Shown in pieces: positions 57,803 to 64,000 of a stretch of 64,000 nucleotides of DNA. The position numbers were made by a program, and so were the translations under genes. The notes below the pieces were generated by a model. That model did not search any database. It was not told the origin of the DNA and saw nothing but the letters and a program-made list of their open reading frames with translations. How positions within the stretch are numbered: the first letter of the stretch is position 1; each line of letters begins with the position of its first letter. This DNA comes from Mycobacteroides immunogenum (GTDB taxonomy: Bacteria > Actinomycetota > Actinomycetes > Mycobacteriales > Mycobacteriaceae), in NCBI RefSeq assembly GCF_001605725.1, contig NZ_CP011530.1, positions 2,604,001 through 2,668,000 on the forward strand, given 5' to 3'.

Positions 57803-58273
57803 ATGGGACCGAATGTGACCGCTGCGAATCGCCAAAAACCCCAGCTCCCACGGCCGTATCTGCGGCCTTCCGCGCTGTTCTGGGTCTTTTTCGGCGGCGT
57901 GTGCGGGACGGCGCTGCGTTACTGGTTCGAGCAGCTGTGGCCGGCCTCCGGAACCTCTTGGCCGTGGGGGACCTTCGCGGCCAACCTCTGCGGGGCGTTC
58001 GTGCTCGGCGCGGTTCTGGAGACACTCACGCTGCTCGGGCCCGACGGCGGGTGGCGCCGGCATGTCCGGCTGTTCCTCGGAACGGGCTTCTGTGGCGCCT
58101 TCACCACGTACAGCGCCCTCGCGCTGGAAATCAGCAACCTATCCCGCAACGGCTTCCTGGTGACGGGCGTGGTCTACGCGCTGGTGAGTGTGCTCGCCGG
58201 TATGGTCGCCGCGATCGGTGGAATAGCTACTGCGGCAAAAGTTCTCGCTCGCTATTCGGGAGGGGCCGAGTGA
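57803..58273 (+). CDS. crcB: fluoride exporter subunit CrcB/Fluc, first copy
   Basis: A 156-residue four-helix membrane protein forming half of a fluoride channel. Seen: GGVCGTALRYWFEQLWP (GxxxR start), WGTFAANLCGAFVLGAVLE (the N of the central sodium site) and GTGFCGAFTTYSALALEI (the phenylalanine/Thr-Tyr-Ser fluoride track). Start codon uncertain: ATG 57803, ATG 57788 and GTG 57815 are possible. It overlaps the second crcB by 4 nt. The riboswitch upstream links expression to fluoride. Confidence 0.9.
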   Translation: MGPNVTAANRQKPQLPRPYLRPSALFWVFFGGVCGTALRYWFEQLWPASGTSWPWGTFAANLCGAFVLGAVLETLTLLGPDGGWRRHVRLFLGTGFCGAFTTYSALALEISNLSRNGFLVTGVVYALVSVLAGMVAAIGGIATAAKVLARYSGGAE

Positions 58274-58641
58274 CGGTTCTGGTCGTCGTCCTGGCGGGGG
58301 CGCTCGGTGCGGTGCTGCGGTTTGTGGTGGATTCGGCCGTCAAACAGCGGTGGACCCATCGCTTCCCATGGACGACCCTGTTCATCAATCTCACCGGATC
58401 GGCGTTCATCGGCCTGCTGGCGGGATTGGTGATGTTCCACCACAGCGCACCGCAACTGCTCACCGTCCTGGGTACCGGGTTCTGCGGTGGATACACCACT
58501 TTCAGCACAGCCAGTGTCGAATCGGTGCGCCTTGTCGAACAACGCCAATGGTCCCTGGCCCTGTACAACACATTCGGCACGCTGCTGGGCACCGTGGGCG
58601 CGTGTGCGGCAGGTCTGGCGCTGGGGTGGGTACTAGCGTGA
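58270..58641 (+). CDS. crcB: fluoride exporter subunit CrcB/Fluc, second copy
   Basis: A 123-residue partner of the upstream gene: LAGALGAVLRFVVDSAV, FPWTTLFINLTGSAFIGLLAGLVMF and LGTGFCGGYTTFSTASVESV carry the same landmarks, so the two chains probably form a heterodimeric dual-topology channel as in other bacteria with paired crcB genes. GTG at 58270 overlaps the first crcB stop by 4 nt. Confidence 0.9.
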   Translation: MTVLVVVLAGALGAVLRFVVDSAVKQRWTHRFPWTTLFINLTGSAFIGLLAGLVMFHHSAPQLLTVLGTGFCGGYTTFSTASVESVRLVEQRQWSLALYNTFGTLLGTVGACAAGLALGWVLA

Positions 58642-58651
58642 GGATGGAGTC

Positions 58652-59095
58652 ATGAGCGAGTCGCCCGCTGCGCAATTGGTGATCGGATGGGACCACTATC
58701 CGCCGAGTACTGCCGCGTTGCGCTTCGCGATAGATATGGCCCGGCGGCTGCATGCGCACATACACGTGGTGCACATCCAGGACATGGACGACGAACCGGT
58801 GGATCCCGATTGTGACAGCTGGGAATCGCAGTCGCGCATGGCAATTGCCGAAGCCGAAAGTGCGGCGCGCGAAGAGTTGGTGACCGGCGACGTGTCGTGG
58901 GAGTACCACCGTGCGCATGGACCCGCCGCGGTTCAGCTCCTGGCCTTGGCGCAGCAGTGCGACGCACTGATGATCATCTTGGGCAGCCCTCGGGGTGGTC
59001 CCGCATCCGCACTCGACACGCTGCTGGGTCAATCGGTGTCGCATCGCCTCATCGGCGCGCGGCGAGTCCCGCTGGTGCTGGTGCCCGCCGTCTGA
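58652..59095 (+). CDS. universal stress protein (UspA) family
   Basis: A 147-residue single Usp domain: LVIGWDHYPPSTAALRFAIDMARRLHAHIHVVHIQDMDDEP, then the ATP-binding turn LMIILGSPRGGP and VSHRLIGARRVPLVLVP. The phosphate loop is G-S-P-R-G-G rather than the canonical GxxG-x9-GS, so nucleotide binding is possible but not certain. It lies 10 nt after crcB2 and may be part of that unit, but the start has no strong ribosome site. Confidence 0.75.
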   Translation: MSESPAAQLVIGWDHYPPSTAALRFAIDMARRLHAHIHVVHIQDMDDEPVDPDCDSWESQSRMAIAEAESAAREELVTGDVSWEYHRAHGPAAVQLLALAQQCDALMIILGSPRGGPASALDTLLGQSVSHRLIGARRVPLVLVPAV

Positions 59096-59124
59096 CTATT
59101 GCCGCGGGGCGAATGCTGCTGCGG

Positions 59125-59130
59125 TAGCCT
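59125..59130 (+). promoter_or_regulatory. -10 element of a leaderless promoter (first GNAT gene)
   Basis: TAGCCT stands exactly 6 nt before GTG 59137. Confidence 0.5.
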
Positions 59131-59136
59131 GGCGCC

Positions 59137-60294
59137 GTGCGCAGCAAATTCAGTACTGGGTCTTCGGTGCACCTTGGCCCCGTCACGATCGATGGGGTGA
59201 CGGTGCTGCTGCGGCCGCCCCGGTTGGCCGACGGGCCGTCGTGGCGGGAGACAGCGCTGGCTTTCGAGGAACGGCTCTCGCCGGCATTCGACCGTGACGA
59301 TATGGACTGGGAAAGCGCGCATTCGCCGGTCATGTGGGTGGATACCTGGCGCGCGGCGAGCGCCGACGCCCGGGCCGGCGGCGTCTCATACCTCTTGGTG
59401 CGCATCGACGATGGTTCCGAGCGGGTGGTGGGCCACTTCTTGATGGCGGGCCGAGATCACCGCACCGGCGGGGCTGAGATCTCCACCTGGGCCGCGGACG
59501 TCCCCTCCGCGGTGAGCGCGTGGGCGCAGCTGACCACGGTCTTGTCCGCCTTCGACGGTAACCCCGCCATCCCGCACGCCCTGGCACCGGCGGCAGTTTC
59601 CAATGTGGGTGCAAACAGGTTCGCCGAATCGATGGGGTGGACCCAGCTACAGACACGACGTGCGCTGCGCCGCTACGGCGGGCAGGTGTCTGACCATCAC
59701 ATCTGGTTCTTGCCCAATACGGCCGAGTACCGGGATTGGGCCCGGCGGCGCCTTTCGGCAATCCCCTTCACCCGAGCGCCGTTCACCGCGCCGGCGCCCC
59801 GCATGCCGAGCGCCGAATATCTGGCCGCGTGGCTGCGATTCGTGGCAATACGCGCGCGCCTGCGGTTCGGCACTCTCCGCCGCAAGGCGATAGCGGAGTC
59901 ACCTCTGGAAATTCCTTCCGGTAGTGGGGAAGTGGCTCGGATCGAACGCGGTGAGTCAGGTCAGTATCGTGTCTCGATTGGCGGCCGTCCGGCCGGCTCG
60001 ATTGACGTCTATTCCGATATAGGAACGGCAACAACGGAATTGGTGCCCCGGCTGCCCCTGTGGGTATCCGATTCCGCCCGCGTCGCCGTGGTGTCCGGGC
60101 TCGCGGGTCACCTGGCGCAGGGTCCGGCGGTGTCGTGCAGAACAACTGTCGTGGCCCAGGAAAGCGATGCGATGCTCGCGGATCGGCTCGCGGCACTCGG
60201 TTTTGCCGACGAGGGCACGGCGCCGGCCGCGTTGGGTGAAGATGGGCCACCGCGACGGATGTGGACGCGGCTGCGGAATCCGGATGCGAAATAG
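59137..60294 (+). CDS. GNAT-family protein (RimJ/RimL-like), first paralogue
   Basis: A 385-residue protein. Residues 1-190 form an acyltransferase-like module of the RimJ/RimL type: GVTVLLRPPRLADGPSWRETAL, HSPVMWVDTWRAASADARAGGVSYLLVR, VVGHFLMAGRDHRTGGAEISTWA and NVGANRFAESMGWTQLQTRRALRRY. The second half resembles another, weaker GNAT-like fold (IGGRPAGSIDVYSDIGTATTELVP; VVAQESDAMLADRLAALGFADEG). The usual R/Q-x-x-G-x-G/A acetyl-CoA loop is not clear. It is paralogous to the next gene over its full length, with matching leaderless promoters. Substrate unknown. Confidence 0.7.
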   Translation: MRSKFSTGSSVHLGPVTIDGVTVLLRPPRLADGPSWRETALAFEERLSPAFDRDDMDWESAHSPVMWVDTWRAASADARAGGVSYLLVRIDDGSERVVGHFLMAGRDHRTGGAEISTWAADVPSAVSAWAQLTTVLSAFDGNPAIPHALAPAAVSNVGANRFAESMGWTQLQTRRALRRYGGQVSDHHIWFLPNTAEYRDWARRRLSAIPFTRAPFTAPAPRMPSAEYLAAWLRFVAIRARLRFGTLRRKAIAESPLEIPSGSGEVARIERGESGQYRVSIGGRPAGSIDVYSDIGTATTELVPRLPLWVSDSARVAVVSGLAGHLAQGPAVSCRTTVVAQESDAMLADRLAALGFADEGTAPAALGEDGPPRRMWTRLRNPDAK

Positions 60295-60365
60295 ACACGA
60301 TGTACACGCAATGATGTTCTCGCAGTAGTTGATTAATCACCGCATCGCGTGTTTGTGTGGTGCGC

Positions 60366-60371
60366 TACCCT
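60366..60371 (+). promoter_or_regulatory. -10 element of a leaderless promoter (second GNAT gene)
   Basis: TACCCT stands exactly 6 nt before GTG 60378, the same geometry as its paralogue's promoter. Confidence 0.5.
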
Positions 60372-60377
60372 GCCCAG

Positions 60378-61451
60378 GTGCGCGCACGCGATCGACATAG
60401 CGCCCCGGCTTGCCTGGGGCCGGTCCGGGTTGACGGCATGACCGTCATGTTGCGTAAACCCCGACTGTCAGATGGCCCGTCCTGGCGGGAAACGAACCTG
60501 CGCTACGAGCGGCGTTTGGCGCCGGCCTTCGCGCACCAGGAGATGTCGTGGCCCGAAGCTCACTCGCCGTACATGTGGGTCCACACCCGGCGGCAGGCGC
60601 TTGCCGACGCGGCGCGCGGCTGGGTTTCGTACCTGTTGGTCCATCTCGACAGTGGCCAAGAGCGCGTGGCCGGTCATCTGGTCATGGCTGGTCGACACCC
60701 ACGGACCGGAGGTACGGAGGTGTCGACATGGACGGCCGGGGTTCCGCACTCGGTCACCATGTGGGCGCAGACCGCGTTGATCATCGCCGGATTCGAGGCC
60801 GATCCGCATGTTCCGCACGCGGTGGCACCGTTGGCGGTGCAGAACGTGGCCGTTCACCGACTTGCCCAGGCCGTGGGTTGGTCCAGGCTGCAGACGTGTC
60901 GCAGACTCCGCATCTTCGATGGCGCTCCCAGCGATCACGAGATCTGGTTTCAGGCCAATTCCGCCGAGAACCTCGCCGCCTTGCGCGGCAAACGGGACGC
61001 GCTGTCGAACGGCGCGCCCGAACGGGTCCGCGCCGGCCGTCCGGCGATCCCGTGGAGCCAGCTGTTGGCGTGCGGCCATTACGAGCTGCGCAATCGGCTT
61101 CGGCGCACCACACCGAACGCTAATTCGACAGTACCGGTTGATATTTCGGGACGTCCGGCGGGGGTGATCGAGATATCCGTCGACCCCGGAAGCTCCACGA
61201 CCGAGCTCATCGTCAGAGCGCATGCTGATGCGCCCGAGGACGCGTTCACGCCGGATCTCGTGAAACTCGCGGCGCGGGTGCGGGCGGCTCCGGCACCCAC
61301 GCGGCGGGTCGTCGTGGCCGCGCGCGCCGACGATCTGGTCCTGATCGAGGCCCTCGCGGCAGCGGGCTTCCAGGGCGAGGGGCCTACTCTGCCCACCTAT
61401 GGCGAGTCGGGTATCACTCGCCATCTGTGGACGTATCTCACGGCTGACTAA
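60378..61451 (+). CDS. GNAT-family protein (RimJ/RimL-like), second paralogue
   Basis: A 357-residue paralogue of the preceding gene: GMTVMLRKPRLSDGPSWRETNLRYERRLAPAF, HSPYMWVHTRRQALADAARGWVSYLLVHLD, VAGHLVMAGRHPRTGGTEVSTWTAG and HRLAQAVGWSRLQTCRRLRIF, followed by the same second module (ISGRPAGVIEISVDPGSSTTELIV; VVAARADDLVLIEALAAAGFQGEGP). GTG at 60378 is chosen because it aligns with the paralogue's start and -10; GTGs at 60357 and 60360 lie upstream of that -10. The two genes likely arose by tandem duplication. Confidence 0.7.
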   Translation: MRARDRHSAPACLGPVRVDGMTVMLRKPRLSDGPSWRETNLRYERRLAPAFAHQEMSWPEAHSPYMWVHTRRQALADAARGWVSYLLVHLDSGQERVAGHLVMAGRHPRTGGTEVSTWTAGVPHSVTMWAQTALIIAGFEADPHVPHAVAPLAVQNVAVHRLAQAVGWSRLQTCRRLRIFDGAPSDHEIWFQANSAENLAALRGKRDALSNGAPERVRAGRPAIPWSQLLACGHYELRNRLRRTTPNANSTVPVDISGRPAGVIEISVDPGSSTTELIVRAHADAPEDAFTPDLVKLAARVRAAPAPTRRVVVAARADDLVLIEALAAAGFQGEGPTLPTYGESGITRHLWTYLTAD

Positions 61452-61855
61452 TCCCGCGCCGCACGGGCGTGGGCCTCGGCCAGCAGCGGTCGCACCACCT
61501 CGGCGAATGTGTCCTCACTGGGGTTGACCACGCACACCCATTTGGCACCGCTGTACTCCGGATGCGGCAAGACCCGGTCGAATTCGGTGTAGTCGATGGC
61601 ACTCGACGCATCCTGGCCTCGCAGCAGGTTGGTAAATGTGGTGCCACCCACCCCGATGTTGAGGCGGTACACCGACGGGCGCTCCAAATCGGAGTGGGAG
61701 TCGTATGCGGCGTTCGACATCAGCGTGATCACCGGTACTTGACGATCGGTGCCGCTGAAGAAGAACCAATTACCCTGCATGACCTCGTGTTGGAGGTCGG
61801 GGAAGGTGGTGACGATGTATTCGATGACGGCGCCCTCGTCGATGCCCACAGCCAT
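61448..61855 (-). CDS. DUF6194-family protein
   Basis: A 135-residue cytosolic protein that resembles the small actinobacterial DUF6194 family: VIEYIVTTFPDLQHEVMQGNWFFFSGTDRQVPVITLMSNAAYDSHSDL, then RLNIGVGGTTFTNLL and FDRVLPHPEYSGAKWVCVVNPSEDTF. The fold recalls luciferase/MmcQ-like small domains; no activity is known. It is convergent with the GNAT gene (4-nt stop overlap) and divergent from cinA with a 31-nt gap, which leaves little room for its promoter. Confidence 0.75.
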   Translation of the reverse strand: MAVGIDEGAVIEYIVTTFPDLQHEVMQGNWFFFSGTDRQVPVITLMSNAAYDSHSDLERPSVYRLNIGVGGTTFTNLLRGQDASSAIDYTEFDRVLPHPEYSGAKWVCVVNPSEDTFAEVVRPLLAEAHARAARD

Positions 61856-61874
61856 GGCGCCAAACTTACCGGCC

Positions 61875-61880
61875 TAGGCT
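61875..61880 (+). promoter_or_regulatory. -10 element of a leaderless promoter (cinA)
   Basis: TAGGCT stands exactly 6 nt before the cinA ATG at 61887. Confidence 0.55.
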
Positions 61881-61886
61881 GCTCAC

Positions 61887-63152
61887 ATGTTGCGAGCGGG
61901 AATCGTGGTCACGGGCACGGAAGTCCTCACCGGGCGGGTCGCCGACGCGAACGGGCCATGGCTTTCCGAACACCTACGCGAAGCGGGAATCGATGTCGCG
62001 CATATCTGCGTGTGCGGAGACCGCAAGGACGATCTGCTTGCGCAGCTTCAGTTTCTCACCGATCAAGGCGTCGATCTCATCATCACATCGGGCGGCCTCG
62101 GGCCCACCGCCGACGATATGACATTGCCTACCGTGGCTGAATTTGCCGACACCACACTTGTTTTCGATGCCGCACTGGAAGCGGCGATCATGGACCGGTT
62201 GCGTCCGATGGCCGATCGCTGGGAAAATGTCGACTGGGAGGCGCTGCGGGTCGGCATTGCCAAGCAGGCGCTGGTTCCGGCTCGGGGACAGATCCTGGAT
62301 CCGGTGGGTACCGCGCCGGGAGCGATCGTGACCGCGGGCAAAGTGGTCATTGTGGTTTTGCCTGGGCCGCCGCACGAACTGCAGCGGATGTGGCCCGCGG
62401 TGGTGCGTGCCGAGCCTTTTCGCGGACTTGTCGGTGACGATGCGGTGGCCATCGAGCAGACGATCCTGCGGCTGTACGGAATCACCGAGCCGGATATCGC
62501 CGAGACGCTTCGTCTCGCCGAGGAAGCGCTGGGAAGTCTTGCCGCGCTGGAGATCACCACCTGCCTGCGGCGCAGCGAGGTCGAGGTGGTCACCCGGTTC
62601 GAACCGTCCGCCCGGCCCGCCTGGGAACGCCTCCACGAGTTCATCGCGACTCGACATGGCGCGGCGCTGTTCTCCTCCGATGGTTCAACCGTCGACCAGG
62701 TGGTGGCCGCGCTGCTGCGGGGAAGACGCCTTGCCGTCGCCGAGTCGTGCACGGCAGGGCTGCTGGGGGCCCGGATCGCGGATGTGCCGGGATCCTCGGC
62801 ATACTTCCTCGGCGGTGTCATCAGCTACGCCAACGACGTAAAGATCGGCCAGTTGCAGGTGGACCCGCAGCTTCTCGCCACTCACGGGGCGGTATCACCG
62901 CAGGTGGCAGCGGCCATGGCCGACGGTGTTTTGACGGCTCTGGGTGCCGATATCGCGGTGTCCACGACGGGGGTCGCGGGACCGGGCGGCGGCTCGCCCG
63001 ACAAGCCGGTGGGCACTGTGTGTTTCTGTGTCAAGACGGTAGCGGGGGAGCGGGCGGATCTGCGGGTCGTTATCCCCGGGAACCGCAACCAAATCCGCGA
63101 ACGCGCCACTACCGTCGCCCTGCATCTGCTGCGCCGGCTGTTACAGCAATAG
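61887..63152 (+). CDS. cinA: CinA-family protein (competence/damage-inducible)
   Basis: A 421-residue two-domain protein. The N-terminal COG1058/MoaB-like part has GIVVTGTEVLTGRVADANGPWLSEHLREAG, DLIITSGGLGPTADDMT and the VLPGPPHELQRMW loop; the C-terminal CinA domain has RLAVAESCTAGLLGARIADVPGSSAYFLGGVISYANDVK and STTGVAGPGGGSPDKPVGTVCFCV, the nicotinamide-nucleotide deamidase site. Family members combine ADP-ribose pyrophosphatase and NMN deamidase activities; M. tuberculosis CinA (Rv1901) acts on NAD-adducts of isoniazid. Both halves are complete. Confidence 0.9.
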   Translation: MLRAGIVVTGTEVLTGRVADANGPWLSEHLREAGIDVAHICVCGDRKDDLLAQLQFLTDQGVDLIITSGGLGPTADDMTLPTVAEFADTTLVFDAALEAAIMDRLRPMADRWENVDWEALRVGIAKQALVPARGQILDPVGTAPGAIVTAGKVVIVVLPGPPHELQRMWPAVVRAEPFRGLVGDDAVAIEQTILRLYGITEPDIAETLRLAEEALGSLAALEITTCLRRSEVEVVTRFEPSARPAWERLHEFIATRHGAALFSSDGSTVDQVVAALLRGRRLAVAESCTAGLLGARIADVPGSSAYFLGGVISYANDVKIGQLQVDPQLLATHGAVSPQVAAAMADGVLTALGADIAVSTTGVAGPGGGSPDKPVGTVCFCVKTVAGERADLRVVIPGNRNQIRERATTVALHLLRRLLQQ

Positions 63153-63154
63153 TC

Positions 63155-63949
63155 CTATTCGCTGAACGGGGCCGCCTTGATCAGCATCGGGAAGGCCGCG
63201 TATCGGGTCAGCCAAGCGGCACGTCCGGACGGCACCGCGGAGCTTTCTGCTGCCCAGGCCTTGAGCATGTGCCGTTTGAAATCCAGTCGGGGATGGCGCC
63301 GTAACAGCTCCTGTACCCACTCGGTATCGAGGTCGGAGAGTCGCAGGCCGAACACATCGGTTCCGGCCCCCGCTGAGACGAATCCGCCTGGATCTGACAG
63401 GTTTTCACTGGCGCCCAGGGTGATATGCGCGGCGACTGCCGCGCCGACCGCCTGTGCTCGCGTCTCGGGCGCGCCCTGATCCCTCACGAACTGCGCGGCG
63501 CGTTCACCGCCCACCACGGCGAAGCATCGCCCGGGTGTCGGATGTTCCAGCTGCAGATCGTGCAACAGGCTCGCGACGTACACCAGCTCATCGTCGACGC
63601 GGATCCCGTCCAGCTCGGCCAATGCCTTTCCGAAGAAGTAGGTGCGATACGAATGTTCGAGCACGTGCGGCGTGACACAGTCGCGTGCCTCCTGCTCGGC
63701 CGCCAACGCGAGCGCGGAATCGGGCACCGCAATTGATCCGAATTCGACGCGTCCCTGCCCGCGCCGTCCGATCCGGGTTCTGACGGCGTCGCTCACCATC
63801 CCTGGCAGCGTGCGGATCAGGCGCCCCAACAGTGCGCGCCGCTGTGTGGCTGTGATCGTCCCGCCGGTTCGGGTCGCCCACTCCCAGTCCAGTTCGAATG
63901 TCGTCATGACGTAAGTCAAGTCGAGCGCGCCGAGAGCAGCCAGTGGCAT
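63155..63949 (-). CDS. HD-domain protein (cyanamide hydratase-like)
   Basis: A 264-residue protein with an HD metal-dependent phosphohydrolase core: VLEHSYRTYFFGKALAELDG (the first His) and ASLLHDLQLEHP (His-Asp), then GAAVAAHITLG and DPGGFVSAGAGTDVFGLRLSDL. Spacing resembles the cyanamide hydratase-like branch of HD proteins. The start is uncertain: ATG 63949 is used, but ATG 63907, just before TTFELDWEWA, would place the upstream inverted repeat outside the gene. It ends 3 nt from the cinA stop on the other strand. Confidence 0.75.
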   Translation of the reverse strand: MPLAALGALDLTYVMTTFELDWEWATRTGGTITATQRRALLGRLIRTLPGMVSDAVRTRIGRRGQGRVEFGSIAVPDSALALAAEQEARDCVTPHVLEHSYRTYFFGKALAELDGIRVDDELVYVASLLHDLQLEHPTPGRCFAVVGGERAAQFVRDQGAPETRAQAVGAAVAAHITLGASENLSDPGGFVSAGAGTDVFGLRLSDLDTEWVQELLRRHPRLDFKRHMLKAWAAESSAVPSGRAAWLTRYAAFPMLIKAAPFSE

Positions 63950-63977
63950 GAATGCCACAGATACTCGGATTCATGCC
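63945..63977. repeat. inverted repeat GGCATGAAT-N15-ATTCATGCC at the right edge
   Basis: Perfect 9-bp arms (63945-63953, 63969-63977) at the 5' end of the HD gene. An ATG at 63988 may begin a divergent gene cut by the window, in which case this is a shared operator. Confidence 0.5.
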
Positions 63978-64000
63978 ATAGTGAGTCATGGGCACCAAGA

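Overview
The window is a chromosomal segment of a rapidly growing mycobacterium, most likely of the Mycobacteroides abscessus/chelonae group. It is GC-rich, with many GTG starts and 4-nt stop/start overlaps. It carries SecA2, GarA, Apa, GuaB1, F420-dependent oxidoreductases and an APH(3'')-type streptomycin phosphotransferase like the one known from M. fortuitum and M. abscessus. No tRNA, rRNA, insertion sequence, prophage or CRISPR array was seen. All family assignments come from reading the sequence, not from a database search.

Layout. 1-6.5 kb is accessory: the end of an NAD(P)-binding protein, a decayed channel/cNMP-domain fragment, an N-truncated Vsr-like nuclease, an F420/PPOX enzyme, aph(3''), an ArsR/SRPBCC pair and a VOC/flavoprotein pair. 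6.5-12.8 kb holds a coiled-coil protein behind a CRP-type site, then two AarF/ABC1 kinases, a TetR regulator, an SRPBCC protein and an acyl-CoA dehydrogenase that appear to share TetR-type operators. From 12.9 to 53.6 kb the order follows M. tuberculosis Rv1821-Rv1861: secA2, pgsA2, a DUF881/Sbp/DUF881 trio, gcvH, garA, two MerR genes around a DUF151 gene, a tandem glycine riboswitch with gcvP, an Rv1836c-like protein, glcB, two CorC/HlyC proteins, guaB1, gnd, a BlaR-like/BlaI pair, a thioesterase, ureABCFGD, ndh, an F420 oxidoreductase, an SDR, modABC, apa and an Rv1861-like membrane protein. Insertions relative to that order are an IdeR-boxed gene (36.1-36.8 kb), four tandem sensor-domain lipoproteins (37.6-40.7 kb) and a DinB-like gene (46.8-47.4 kb). 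53.8-64 kb is again more variable: a fused assimilatory nitrate reductase (NasN type), a likely fluoride riboswitch with a crcB pair, a stress protein, two paralogous GNAT proteins, a DUF6194 gene, cinA and an HD-domain gene.

How the genes fit together. GarA, the glycine cleavage proteins and malate synthase all bear on central carbon and nitrogen flux. Urease and NasN supply ammonium, and ModABC supplies molybdate, which NasN needs. SecA2 and PgsA2 serve envelope export and lipid synthesis. The best RNA finding is between blaI and the thioesterase: an IdeR-box promoter, about 120 nt without a gene, and a strong terminator, at the position where M. tuberculosis encodes the iron-sparing sRNA MrsI. 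A second IdeR box of the same geometry lies 0.8 kb upstream, before an inserted FhuF-like gene. Several genes have a -10 hexamer exactly 6 nt before the start codon, indicating leaderless mRNAs.
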